A DNA stretch of 64,000 bases, taken from DATFVJ01 sp963851085 (GTDB lineage: Bacteria; Actinomycetota; Actinomycetes; Streptosporangiales; Streptosporangiaceae). The DNA lies in NCBI GenBank assembly GCA_963851085.1, contig CAWKNX010000003.1:1-64000 (forward strand). The letters are read 5' to 3'. Of this stretch, positions 17,195 to 25,135 are shown in pieces. The number at the start of each line of letters is the position of its first letter. Position 1 is the first letter of the stretch. The translations under genes and the position numbers were made by a program. The notes under the pieces were generated by a model. That model saw only the letters and a program-made list of their open reading frames with translations. It did no database searches and was not told the origin of the DNA.

Positions 17195-18889
17195 ATGGCA
17201 ACCAGGGGCGACGCTTACCGGGACGAGAGGGGTCAAAGCGGCGGGGCTGCGGCAGGCCGGCCCGACGGCGTGGGGCCGGCAGCAGGCGCCCGGGTGACGG
17301 CATGCGCCGTCCGCATCGCCGACCGGTATCACCTCGAGGACCGGATAAGCGAGAGCGGGCTGTCGGCGTTGTGGCGGGCTTTCGACGACATTCTCGGGCG
17401 CCCGGTAACCGTGCGGACGTTCGGGCCGGGAATCGCGTACGCGGCCAAGGTCGTCGCGGCGGCGCGTGCGGCGGCCCGGGTGCCTGATGGGCGGCTGGCC
17501 CGGGTGTTCGACGCCCATGTGGCCGCCGATGGCGCGTACATCGTCACCGAGTGGCCGGACGGTGAGAACCTCGAAGACCTGCTCGCATTGGGTCACCTGG
17601 ACGTCGGGTGGGCTGCCCGGATCGTCGCGGAAGCCGCTGGTGCGCTCGCGGCCGCGCACGCCGCAGGGATCGCGCATCTGTGCCTCACCCCGCGGTCGGT
17701 GCTGTGGAGCCGCGACGCGGGGGTGAAGATCGTCGGCCTCGGCATCGACGCGGCCCTGACGGACGCGGGTCTGGGGGACGCGCCATCTCCGCCAGGGACC
17801 GAACCGGCCGGGCCGGTGGACAAGGCACGGTATGGACCGGCGGCCTACGCGGAAATGACGAGTGCGGCAGCGGCGCTTGCCGATACCCGCGCACTCGCCC
17901 GCATCCTCTACGCCGGGCTCACCGGATACTGGCCGGGACAGCAGGAGACCGCGCTTCCTGCCGCGCCGCGGCGGGACGGCCGTCCGTACCGCCCTCGCCA
18001 GGTCCGGGCCGGCGTGCCGGCCCGGATCGACGAGATCACCTGCCGTGCGCTCTTCGAGCCGCTGCCACGCGACCCGTCGCCGGTCACCAGCCCCGGCCAG
18101 TTCGCGGAATTGCTCCGCGACGCACTGCGCCATGAACTGCCTGGGCCTGCCCACGCAGCCGCGCCCGCTGATGCGGCATTCACCGGCGGCGAGGCCGGCG
18201 CCACTGGCGCGGACGGCGCCGCCGGATACGAGACAGCGGGGATAGGCCCGCCGCCACCGCGACCCCGCCGCCGCTCGCGGACACTCGCCGCGGGTGGCGT
18301 CCTTGGCGCGCTGTTCGTGATCGATTCCGCGCTGATCGGCATCAGCATCATGGGAGCCTCACACCCTGGGCATGTCGCACGCCCCGTGGATCACACACAG
18401 CGGCCGGCCGTGACACGGCCGCACCGGCCACCCGGCCGGCTGCTCCATCCGGTCAGCGCCCAGGCGTTCGATCCCTACGTCAGTGGCGAGGACGAGAACA
18501 ACGAACTCGCGCCCGCCGCGATCGACGGTAACGCGACTACGGCCTGGCACACCTTCTGGTACACCAACGCCCGCTTCGGGAATCTCAAGCCTGGTACGGG
18601 CCTGGTTCTTGACATGGGCCGCTCGGCGACGATCACGAGCGTGCGGGTGCTGTTCGGCTCGATCCCCGGTGCCAACGTCCAGCTGCGGATCGGCGACAGC
18701 ACGGACTTCCTGGGCGACATGGGCGTCGCGGCGACCGCCGATGATGTCAGCGGCCAGGTCAGCCTCCGGCCCGCCGCGACCTACCGTGGCCGGTACGTGC
18801 TCATCTGGTTCACCAAGCTGCCGCCGGAGGGCGACGGCCGCGGCGTGTACCAGGCCGACATCTACGACGTGGCAGTGCACGGCTCGTAA
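17195..18889 (+). CDS. Membrane pseudokinase with discoidin-like extracellular domain (MurJ-tail type)
   Basis: Three-part protein of 564 residues. Residues 40-320 follow the Ser/Thr kinase fold but lack catalytic residues: the ATP-binding Lys position reads VTVRTF, the HRDLKPxN loop reads HLCLTPRSVL, and the DFG position reads VGLGID. After a Pro/Arg-rich linker comes one transmembrane helix (about 368-390). The outer part (about 430-560) has a discoidin-like beta sandwich with an ATTAWHTFW start and a VYQADIYDV end. This architecture matches the pseudokinase tail of mycobacterial MurJ/MviN, which binds the FHA protein FhaA in cell-wall synthesis. Here it is a separate gene with no murJ beside it. 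ATG 17195 follows GGAGG by six bases. Its role as a cell-wall regulator is inference. Confidence 0.83.
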   Translation: MATRGDAYRDERGQSGGAAAGRPDGVGPAAGARVTACAVRIADRYHLEDRISESGLSALWRAFDDILGRPVTVRTFGPGIAYAAKVVAAARAAARVPDGRLARVFDAHVAADGAYIVTEWPDGENLEDLLALGHLDVGWAARIVAEAAGALAAAHAAGIAHLCLTPRSVLWSRDAGVKIVGLGIDAALTDAGLGDAPSPPGTEPAGPVDKARYGPAAYAEMTSAAAALADTRALARILYAGLTGYWPGQQETALPAAPRRDGRPYRPRQVRAGVPARIDEITCRALFEPLPRDPSPVTSPGQFAELLRDALRHELPGPAHAAAPADAAFTGGEAGATGADGAAGYETAGIGPPPPRPRRRSRTLAAGGVLGALFVIDSALIGISIMGASHPGHVARPVDHTQRPAVTRPHRPPGRLLHPVSAQAFDPYVSGEDENNELAPAAIDGNATTAWHTFWYTNARFGNLKPGTGLVLDMGRSATITSVRVLFGSIPGANVQLRIGDSTDFLGDMGVAATADDVSGQVSLRPAATYRGRYVLIWFTKLPPEGDGRGVYQADIYDVAVHGS

Positions 18890-18892
18890 CGC

Positions 18893-18955
18893 GGCACGGC
18901 ACCGTGATATCCCGAGGCCTCGGGGGTGTGGACGGGCAACAACTCATCGATCCGC
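18893..18955. repeat. Dispersed repeat R2, partial copy (copy 1)
   Basis: About 60 bases resembling 54711-54765: both read AACGCGGCACGG, then ATCCCGAG, a CTCGGG block, GTGTGGACGGGCAA and TCATC. It begins right after the pseudokinase stop and ends where homology of the truncated hydrolase stops, so it may mark the deletion point. Confidence 0.55.
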
Positions 18956-19269
18956 TTCCTGGGCTTGGCGGCGCGCAAGCGGAGCAGCGAGATCTGAATC
19001 TTCCTGCTCCCGGGGTGCCGGTAGTCGAGCGGTACCTTCGTGGTCGCGCACTGGAACTGCCGCGGCACGCTGCCACCGCAGCGGGCCCAGCGCCAGGACG
19101 TGCCGTGTGCCGCCGCCGGCTGGTCCCGCGATGCGGCCCTGCTCAGGCTGATCAGCGTCCGTGCCCCGTTGTGGGCGGCCAGCAGGCTCAGCGTCAGCGC
19201 TAACGCCGCCGCCAGGCCTGTCCGCGCCAATGCGGGCCGGGTGGGCAGGCGGCCCCTCGCGGATGACAT
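18951..19269 (-). pseudogene. N-terminal remnant of a secreted alpha/beta hydrolase
   Basis: Only about the first 106 residues remain of a roughly 500-residue secreted hydrolase of the tripeptidyl-aminopeptidase/proline-iminopeptidase type. The signal peptide is present (LAAALALTLSLLAAH), followed by the typical WARCGG and QCATTKVPLDYRHPG and IQISLLRLRAA blocks. Just after KRI, where the family continues into the NPGGPG oxyanion region, the frame enters a dispersed repeat and reads unrelated sequence to a stop at about 18862. The nucleophile, Asp and His are all absent, so it cannot be an active enzyme. The remnant still starts with ATG after a sound signal sequence and could be secreted as a short peptide, but that is unlikely. 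Confidence 0.75.
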
Positions 19270-19539
19270 GCGAAACCCCCGTCGTAGGCCAGTTTTCCCG
19301 GTCAGAGCCTAGGGCCTGCGCACCGCGGAGCGCCTGCCGACACGGAATCCAGGACGAGTTCGCCACGCTCGATGACCACGATGAGCGCGGCATGGCAGGC
19401 CACGCCGCGTAGGCTTGCGCGCAACCTTCTCATCCGGCACATCCGGCCCGATGGCCCGTCCGCTGCACGGGCCTGATCGCGCACACTGGATAGTGGGTGG
19501 TGGCGAAGGCGTGCTCCCGCCGGACGAAAGGTGTCGGAT

Positions 19540-19728
19540 ATGTCGAACCGGATGAAGATCCTCATAGGCGGAGTGGTCATCGGACTGGTGCTCTTGATAT
19601 TCGACGTGTGGGTCGGATTGCTGGTCATCGCTGCCGCGATCGCCATCCCGGCAGTGGGCTACTTCATGCTCGACCCGTCACAGCGGCGCCGGCTTCGCGA
19701 CCAGGGCCGCAAGCGGATCGGGCGCTGA
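19540..19728 (+). CDS. Small membrane protein, two hydrophobic helices
   Basis: Protein of 62 residues made of two adjacent hydrophobic segments (ILIGGVVIGLVLLIFDV and LLVIAAAIAIPAVGYFML) and a basic tail DPSQRRRLRDQGRKRIGR, giving a hairpin with the tail probably in the cytoplasm. ATG 19540 follows AAAGG by eight bases; GTG 19531 in the same frame is an alternative. I do not recognise a named family. Similar tiny membrane proteins are common in actinomycetes, often near cell-envelope genes. The neighbours give no further clue. Confidence 0.7.
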   Translation: MSNRMKILIGGVVIGLVLLIFDVWVGLLVIAAAIAIPAVGYFMLDPSQRRRLRDQGRKRIGR

Positions 19729-20186
19729 CCCGGCCCGCCTGGACGTCCTGCGTCGGCTAGCCGCGGGCTCGGCGCAGGCGCCGCCGGTCGGGGCCCAGTG
19801 GTCGGTGAGGTCCGTTGAGTGAACGGCGTCCAGGTGGGTGCTTCGCCAGGCTCCGCTTGCCCGCACACGCGCGCGGCGCTTGCGCACACGCGCGCGGCGC
19901 TTGCCGCACACGCGCGCGGCGCGATAGTGCTGCCGGACCAGGTCGTTCTCCTGCGGGTACCCGTGCGTGCCGATGAAGTCGCACAGCATCGCGCTGTCGC
20001 GGTCGGGGCGGCAGCGCAGACGGCCGTCCGGCCGCCGCAGCCGGCGCGCTGTGGCGCGGTGAGCCGTTGCCGTCATCCGTATATGCACGCCCGACGCGGG
20101 GGCGGGGGGCGTGACAGGCTAACTGCTCAATGTCGGGGAGTTAGCGGCTGGGGCGCCTGTGTCAGGGAGCGCAGCCTGCTTGCCGC
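19729..20186. other. 458-base region without a convincing gene
   Basis: Holds a tandem repeat (19862-19922) and otherwise GC-rich sequence. A minus-strand frame at 19678-20088 contains a fairly protein-like stretch (DSAMLCDFIGTHGYPQENDL), perhaps a decayed gene fragment, but it runs into the repeat and has no ribosome site. Confidence 0.4.
19862..19922. repeat. Tandem repeat, 21-bp unit, nearly three copies
   Basis: The unit CGCACACGCGCGCGGCGCTT plus G occurs at 19862-19882 and 19883-19903, then after one extra C a third copy of 18 bases at 19905-19922. It consists almost entirely of alternating purine-pyrimidine CG/CA steps, which favour left-handed DNA. Confidence 0.85.
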
Positions 20187-20588
20187 TCAGGTGCCTGCCG
20201 CGGCGCTGGCCAGTTTGGCGGTCCCCGAACTCATCGCTGCAAGCGCCCGCGCGCTGGCTGCGCCGAGCCGGTGGCGCCGGGCGAGCCACCCGGTGTCGTT
20301 GTAACCAAGCCAGACCTGGCCGGTTTCGTCCTCCCAGGCGAGTGCCTTCACTGGCAGGTCGATTCCGGCCGTCTGCTGGTCTTGCATCAGCGGCGTGCCG
20401 CCCTTGGGATGGCCGAAGATCAGCAGCTCGGTGGGGCGAAGCTGCAGGCCAGCTTCTTGCGCGCCCTTCGCGTGATCGATCCGCGCGAACACGACGAGAC
20501 CGGCGGCGGTGGCCGCGTCCGCCAGCCTGTCGATCGTTTGCGAGACCGGGAAGCGGCTCTCGATCGTGATCAGCCCGTCGCTTTGCAT
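20187..20588 (-). CDS. DUF302 domain protein
   Basis: Small soluble protein of 133 residues that is almost entirely a DUF302 domain. The signature parts are RFPVSQTIDRLADAATAAGL near the start, VFARIDHAKGA, LLIFGHPKGGTPLMQ and ALAWEDETGQVWLGYND. ATG 20588 follows GGGAGG with proper spacing; the longer open frame upstream is not coding. The biochemical role of DUF302 is not established. It has no operon partner here, lying alone between two gene-poor stretches. Confidence 0.86.
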   Translation of the reverse strand: MQSDGLITIESRFPVSQTIDRLADAATAAGLVVFARIDHAKGAQEAGLQLRPTELLIFGHPKGGTPLMQDQQTAGIDLPVKALAWEDETGQVWLGYNDTGWLARRHRLGAASARALAAMSSGTAKLASAAAGT

Positions 20589-21139
20589 ACGACCTCCCGC
20601 GCCGTTGGTTTTGTCGGCATTGTCCCGCGAGCCGCCGCGTCGACGCAGATCGTGCCGACGATGCTCCCATGCTGTGCCGGCACCTGCCACCGGCCCGGAC
20701 GGGACGGCGCGGGGCGCAGGCATCCTATGAACACCACTGCGGCCGCGTCCGCCGTGTGGTGGAAGCGCCGTCATGCCGAGCACATCCGGATCCCGTGGCG
20801 GATCCTGAAATGCCGCGGCTCGTTGTCACCTTTTCCATTAATACTTCCAATATGTGCCTGCGGTCACGGGCAGCAAGGCATCGCGATCACCCGTCCACCG
20901 CCCGGGTGTGGCACCAGTTATTAAAGACTCGGTGTGAAGTACGAGAATTAGGCGTCTTCACTGGTTGCCGTGGCAGTATCGTGGCCCCCGTTGCTCGTAA
21001 ATGGGCCGCCGGATCAGGGCGAAGGTTACATAATCGGGTCCCGTTCGGCCAAGCTCTCCCGAATTGTCTGGTCTGTGTCCTTGTTAGCCGGGTCGGCGCG
21101 AGCCCCCGCATTCCACGTCACCCCAGGAGGCCGATTTCC
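20589..21139. other. 551-base gap, locally AT-rich
   Basis: No gene is supported. The part around 20821-20960 is clearly richer in A and T than the surroundings (for example TTCCATTAATACTTCC), as expected for divergent promoters of the DUF302 gene and the lipoprotein gene at 21140. Confidence 0.4.
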
Positions 21140-21859
21140 ATGTCACCGGTGCTTCGCCGCCCTGTAGCCGCATTCCTGCTCGCGGGCCTGGCCCTGGCGG
21201 GGTGTGGTGGGGCGAACGGGACTTCTGGCGCGGCGAACCGCTCCTATCCTGAAGCCGCCAAGAGTGCTGCCCAGATCCTCGCGGACGCACAACTGGCCGC
21301 CCGGGGTGCCACAACCTTCCGCGTGACAGGAGCCATAAGGCAGTCAAGCGAGAGCTTTGGCGTCGATCTCCGCTTCGATGGCACATCGGGTGCCTACGGA
21401 TCGATCACATACGGCGGTGTCTCGTTCAACGTCGTGCGGATCGGGCCTGCCGTGTACTTCAAAGCACCGGCCACGTTCTATACGAAGGTGGGGTCATCTG
21501 CGCAAGTGGCTCAGACGATCGCCGGCCGATGGATCAGGGCGCGTGCGGACGGCTCTGGATTCAGGCGGTTTGCCAATTTCACCTCCGGTACACAATTCTT
21601 CGGCGGGATACTCGGGTCCGCCGTGTCGGCCGGCATGGTCAAGATCCCGGGTGTCCGGATGATCGACGGCACGCCGACCGTTGGGCTGACGGACCCGAAG
21701 GACGGCAGCAGGCTCTACATCGCGCTGCAGGGTCCGGCCCTGCCGGTCAGGATCGACGGCCCTGGCGGCAGTGGCTCGATGAACATCGCTGGCTACGGCC
21801 AGCCGGTGACGCTGGTCGCGCCACCGCACGCGATCGACTTTAGCAACGTCAAGACGTGA
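21140..21859 (+). CDS. LppX/LprG-like lipoprotein
   Basis: Lipoprotein of 239 residues with signal segment FLLAGLALAGC (lipobox LAGC). The mature part is beta-rich and resembles the LppX/LprAFG fold, in which a half-barrel holds lipids: FRVTGAIRQSSESFGVDLRFDG, then VRIGPAVYFKAPATFYTKVG and WIRARADG. A final IDFSNVKT closes the domain. The family assignment rests on this pattern and is not certain. ATG 21140 follows AGGAGG by about nine bases. The gene stands alone; lipid transport or scavenging at the cell surface is a guess from the fold. Confidence 0.75.
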   Translation: MSPVLRRPVAAFLLAGLALAGCGGANGTSGAANRSYPEAAKSAAQILADAQLAARGATTFRVTGAIRQSSESFGVDLRFDGTSGAYGSITYGGVSFNVVRIGPAVYFKAPATFYTKVGSSAQVAQTIAGRWIRARADGSGFRRFANFTSGTQFFGGILGSAVSAGMVKIPGVRMIDGTPTVGLTDPKDGSRLYIALQGPALPVRIDGPGGSGSMNIAGYGQPVTLVAPPHAIDFSNVKT

Positions 21860-22082
21860 CCACCCCGGCGCCCGCCGGCGATCCGACATCAGCGAGGCGG
21901 CAGGCGCTGGCTCGCCGGTTAGCGTGGCGGCCGCCTGCGCGTGCCGCGTGGTGCACCGCTCGATTTCGTATCGATCTTTACGCAGATGACCGAGTACAAC
22001 GGCGGCGCGGTGCCCGCATGGTACGGCCAGCGGCGGCAGCCGCTGGCCGCACCATGAGACACAGGGGTGAACGCCGTCCTGT

Positions 22083-23921
22083 TCACTGAACCTGCCCGGC
22101 TTCCGCGTCAGCGCCACGGGCGAGAAACCGGATTCTCGCGGCACGCGCGTCCCAGGCATAAACGACGGCCGTGCCTGCGATGAAATCGTGCAATGCCCGG
22201 TTCTGCTTCTGCAGCACGATCCCGACGAGGCCCAGGCCCAACAGGAGGAAGCTCAGCGGCAGCGCGAGTGTGCGGACGACCGCGCGCCGCCAGCCGGCGT
22301 GCGTCCCGTCCTTCGCGACGACACGTATGCCGAGCAGAGCCATCCCGAGAGTCTTGCCGCTCAGCGACCACGGGTAGGCGAAATACGCGAACAGCCACAG
22401 TACGTATGCGGTCGCCACGATCCAGTTTGCCCTGCTGTACGAGACCGTCTGGCCGGTGATGACGCTCGCCGCGTACGAGATGGCTGCCAGCGCGAGGGTG
22501 AACGCGCCGGTGCTCGCGGCCGCGTCGATGATCCATGCCGCGAGCCGTGACGCGCCGCCTGCGTAGTGCCCGTGCATGGTTGTCCACGTGGAGCGCCTGA
22601 TTCCGGCTCGCCCGGCGCTGCCGCCTGGGTGCGCACGACGATCATGCGAGAACGCGGCTTGCGCTGCGGCGTCGTCGTACGGCGGTGGCTCGGCATGTGG
22701 CGGTGGCTGGTCGTGCGGCGGTGGCTCGGTGTCGCCTGGCAGCGCGGATCCCCCAGGCGCGCCTTTGCGGTGCGGTGGGGGAGTGCCGTGCGGTGGGGGA
22801 GTGCCGTGCGGTGGGGGAGTGCCGTGCGGTGGGGGAGTGCCGTGCGGTGGGGGAGCGCCGTGCGGTGGGGGAGTGCCGTGCGGTGGGGGAGTGCCGTGCG
22901 GTGGGGGAGCGCCGTGCGGTGGGGGAGCGCCGTGCGGCGGGTTGGCTGTCTGCGGTGCGCTGGCATCGAGCGGGGGAACCTGGTGCGGTGGGTCCGCGCC
23001 GGTGGGCGCGACGGATCCATGCGGTGGGGGAGCGCCGTACGGCGGGTTGGCTGTCTGCGGTGCGCTGGCATCGAGCGGGGAAGCAATCTGGCGCGGTGGC
23101 TCCCCCCCGGCAGGCAAGGCCGATCCGTGCGGCAGCAGGACGGCCCCGTCCGTCGGGCCGCCTGCCTGCGGAAACTGTGATGCGAGCGGCGGTGCGGCCC
23201 GCCGCCGTGCGGCGCCGCCGTGCTGTGGGCCGCCCTCGGCCGGTGGGTGGGCGTCACGCCGCAGATCGGCGCCCTGGGTGGCGATTACCTGCGACGTCGG
23301 CGTTCTGGCGCCCGCCAGCGCAGTGGCCTCCTGCGGCGAATCTGTCTCAGCCGGCACGATGGCCGCGTGGGGCAGCACGGCGCCGGCCTGCGGGTCGCCG
23401 CCGCGTGGCGCGTAGCTTGGCGTCCGCGGCCGCGCCCCCTTCCTGCGTTCCGCGCGCCATACCAAGCGGTCGACGAATTGGTCGATCATGACGGTCTGAC
23501 TGCGCAGCGTGTCGAGCGCCTCGCTCGCGAAGCCACTGGTCGACTTGGCGATGATGCTGCCAAGATCCGTCTGTCCGATAAGGGTGTCCATGTCGACACG
23601 GTTGACGAGGGCGTTCACATCCACGCGGTCGATCAGTGCCTCGACGTCAACCCGCTGCACGATCGCGTCCACGTCCACCCGCTCGATCAGCACGTCCACA
23701 TCCACCTGGTCAAGCAGCCCGTCGACGTCGACGCGGTCGAGCAGATGATTGAGGTCAACCTGGTCGAGCACGGCATTCAGGTCGACCTGGCGGATGATCT
23801 CGTTCAGGTCCAGCGCCTGGATGACCATCTCGATCACCCGCCCGGCGACAGCCTCGGCGAGCGACTCCACCGGATCGGTCACCCGCCGCCCGGCAGAGCG
23901 AAATCGCTCGAACGGATCCAC
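22083..23921 (-). CDS. RDD-family membrane protein with VD-nonapeptide and Pro-rich repeats
   Basis: Modular protein of about 612 residues. Residues 35-125 contain roughly nine copies of a nine-residue repeat of the form V-D-[VL]-[DN]-x-[LI]-[LIV]-x-[RQ], for example VDVDGLLDQ. Then comes a low-complexity region rich in Pro, His, Gly and Ala (about 160-460), including nine hexapeptides PPPHGT/PPPHGA. The last 150 residues form an RDD domain with about four helices (AAWIIDAAASTGAF, LSGKTLGMALLGIRVV). The regular nonapeptides could form a solenoid or amphipathic membrane-lying helix. GTG 23921 (VDPFERF) is chosen because the protein-like pattern starts there; the frame is open further up and no clear ribosome site decides it. 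It is a single gene. Confidence 0.78.
   Translation of the reverse strand: MDPFERFRSAGRRVTDPVESLAEAVAGRVIEMVIQALDLNEIIRQVDLNAVLDQVDLNHLLDRVDVDGLLDQVDVDVLIERVDVDAIVQRVDVEALIDRVDVNALVNRVDMDTLIGQTDLGSIIAKSTSGFASEALDTLRSQTVMIDQFVDRLVWRAERRKGARPRTPSYAPRGGDPQAGAVLPHAAIVPAETDSPQEATALAGARTPTSQVIATQGADLRRDAHPPAEGGPQHGGAARRRAAPPLASQFPQAGGPTDGAVLLPHGSALPAGGEPPRQIASPLDASAPQTANPPYGAPPPHGSVAPTGADPPHQVPPLDASAPQTANPPHGAPPPHGAPPPHGTPPPHGTPPPHGAPPPHGTPPPHGTPPPHGTPPPHGTPPPHRKGAPGGSALPGDTEPPPHDQPPPHAEPPPYDDAAAQAAFSHDRRAHPGGSAGRAGIRRSTWTTMHGHYAGGASRLAAWIIDAAASTGAFTLALAAISYAASVITGQTVSYSRANWIVATAYVLWLFAYFAYPWSLSGKTLGMALLGIRVVAKDGTHAGWRRAVVRTLALPLSFLLLGLGLVGIVLQKQNRALHDFIAGTAVVYAWDARAARIRFLARGADAEAGQVQ
22771..22937. 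repeat. Minisatellite in the RDD gene, 18-bp unit, nine copies
   Basis: GTGCGGTGGGGGAGTGCC or the variant with AGCGCC is repeated nine times without gaps and encodes PPPHGT or PPPHGA on the minus strand. Because the unit is a multiple of three, copy number can change without a frameshift. A second, longer direct repeat (about 38 bases starting GCGGGTTGGCTGTCTGCGG) occurs at 22936 and 23041. Confidence 0.92.
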
Positions 23922-24331
23922 GACACCCAACGTAGGTGCCCGGCCGGTCGGCGGGAATCGCCCGCTGAGGGCGATCTCCACTTTGGGCGGGTTGCATGAC
24001 GGCTGCGAGACCCGGCGAGCACTCAGGTGGTGGGCTGAACTCCAGCAAGCGGGACTCATCAGCCAGCGCGAATGCTCAGCGATCATTTCCAGCCACACTG
24101 GTCAGCCTTATGAAGCGACGACGCCACCAGATGGCGCCATGTGAGACTGGTACACCCCGCACATCCGCCAGCCGGCAGCGGGGGCATTGCGTACTGTGTT
24201 CGCCCCGATCTGGGGGCCGCCGTGCGGCTCCGGCTCCCACAGGGTGCGACCCGCACGCCCCGCGCAGCCGTTCGACATCCCACGCGGATACCGGTCAAGT
24301 AGCGGCCACGGATGTCCTTTCGGCCTGTTTT

Positions 24332-24519
24332 CCATGATCGTGGTAGGTTAACCGCACATCCGGTGCCCAACGGGCCATGGATCATGATCCGGGCGCTGGC
24401 TGCGGCCCGGGCAACGCCGGGCTTCATGATCGCGGTAACTTCTCGGCGGTATTTGCGGAAAAGTTACCGCGATCACGAAAGCCACCGTGGGTCACACGGG
24501 TAACCCGCCACGATCATGG
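24332..24519. repeat. Split palindrome of family B enclosing a family A palindrome
   Basis: CCATGATCGTGGTAGGTTAA at 24332-24351 and CGGGTAACCCGCCACGATCA at 24497-24516 look like the two halves of the family B palindrome that is intact at 38662-38706. They are separated by about 140 bases that contain the complete family A palindrome (24427-24475). This arrangement suggests insertion of one repeat into another. Confidence 0.6.
24427..24475. repeat. 49-bp palindromic repeat, family A (copy 1)
   Basis: Perfect 15-bp arms TGATCGCGGTAACTT (24427-24441) and AAGTTACCGCGATCA (24461-24475) around a 19-base loop that ends in TTTGCGGAA. The same 49-bp layout occurs at 45207-45255 and, split, at 60717-61785. 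Confidence 0.92.
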
Positions 24520-24891
24520 AAAGGCGCACAGGGGCGGTGACCGGCTGGGCGAGTGATACAGGCGGGACAGCGCGCCCGCGCCGGTGGGCGGCTGGGGCGG
24601 CGCGGGCGGCTGGGACAGCGTGCCCGCCGCCGCAGTCGCCCGCCCAGGCCGCCCACGGCGGTCATGGCAGGAACCGTGAACGTGTGCGGGCCATCGTGTG
24701 GGGCTGGGCGGCGGGTTCCCGGTGCGCTGCACCGTCGTGTCCCAGCCGTCTGCCGCGTGCGCGGCATGCGCCGTGAACGCGATCATGCGTAGGGTCTAGT
24801 CGCAACACGGCGCGGAGACGCGGCGAAACGAACAGGCGTGGAAGCCGGCCTCCTGAAGGGAAGAGGCAGAGACAAATTCCGATAAAAATGG

Positions 24892-24920
24892 TTGACTTAG
24901 TATGAAATCTCGCGCACGAT
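24892..24920 (+). promoter_or_regulatory. Predicted promoter of the ssu leader transcript
   Basis: TTGACT (24892-24897) and CACGAT (24915-24920) are spaced by exactly 17 bases. Transcription would begin about at the GTG 24927, so the leader peptide would be read from a leaderless mRNA, which is common in actinomycetes. The -10 box is a weak match. Confidence 0.5.
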
Positions 24921-24926
24921 AGTCAC

Positions 24927-25121
24927 GTGACTTGTGCCGAGCTACTCGTCGCTCGCCTGCATGTGGACCTTCGTCGGCAGGCGAGCGCCATGTGTCCGCA
25001 CTGCCTCGCGGCAAGGGGCCGCTCAGGCACAGGCCGCTCAGGCCTGGACCGCTCAGGCCTGGACCGCTTGACGGCAGGCGCCATTCATGATCTCGGTGGA
25101 TCGTCTGTCGATGTGACGTAA
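24927..25121 (+). CDS. Putative sulfur-metabolism leader peptide
   Basis: Short frame starting at GTG 24927 that contains VARLHVDLRRQASAMC at residues 8-23. This matches the R-H-V/I-D-L-x-R-x-x-S-A-x-C pattern of the short leader peptides found upstream of cysteine and sulfonate genes in actinomycetes, where cysteine supply is thought to control attenuation through the terminal Cys codons. Here two more codons later a second Cys (PHC) follows. Typical leaders stop soon after; this frame continues for about 40 residues of repetitive sequence (RSGLDRSGLDR), suggesting that the original stop was lost. A 10-bp inverted repeat overlaps the coding part. It lies about 670 bases before the decayed permease gene. 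Identification is by pattern memory only. Confidence 0.55.
   Translation: MTCAELLVARLHVDLRRQASAMCPHCLAARGRSGTGRSGLDRSGLDRLTAGAIHDLGGSSVDVT
24951..24986 (+). promoter_or_regulatory. Inverted repeat inside the leader frame (possible attenuator)
   Basis: GCTCGCCTGC (24951-24960) pairs perfectly with GCAGGCGAGC (24977-24986) around a 16-base loop. The stem covers the codons of VARLH and RQAS of the leader peptide, so ribosome position would decide whether it forms. No T-run follows, so it could act through translation or Rho, not as an intrinsic terminator. Confidence 0.45.
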
Positions 25122-25135
25122 ATCCACCGCGATCA
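25088..25135. repeat. Palindromic repeat, family C
   Basis: TGATCTCGGTGGAT (25088-25101) pairs with ATCCACCGCGATCA (25122-25135) with a single mismatch, around a 20-base loop. The outer bases (TGATC..CGGT) are the same as in families A and B, so the three are related variants. It lies at the end of the leader frame. Confidence 0.7.

Larger units (their letters stand above)
23922..24926. other. About 1 kb without a gene, rich in palindromes
   Basis: No frame here looks like protein on either strand. It holds a GCAGCCGTT element at 24261-24274, the nested palindromes at 24332-24519 and a promoter at its right end. Short runs such as CCGGGC and GGATCATGATCC suggest further decayed repeats. Confidence 0.5.

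Noticed and set aside
22566..23415. Glycine/valine-rich repeat proteins on the plus strand over the RDD gene
   Set aside because: They are translations of the PPPHGT minisatellite from the other strand; the minus-strand frame continues into a recognisable RDD domain.
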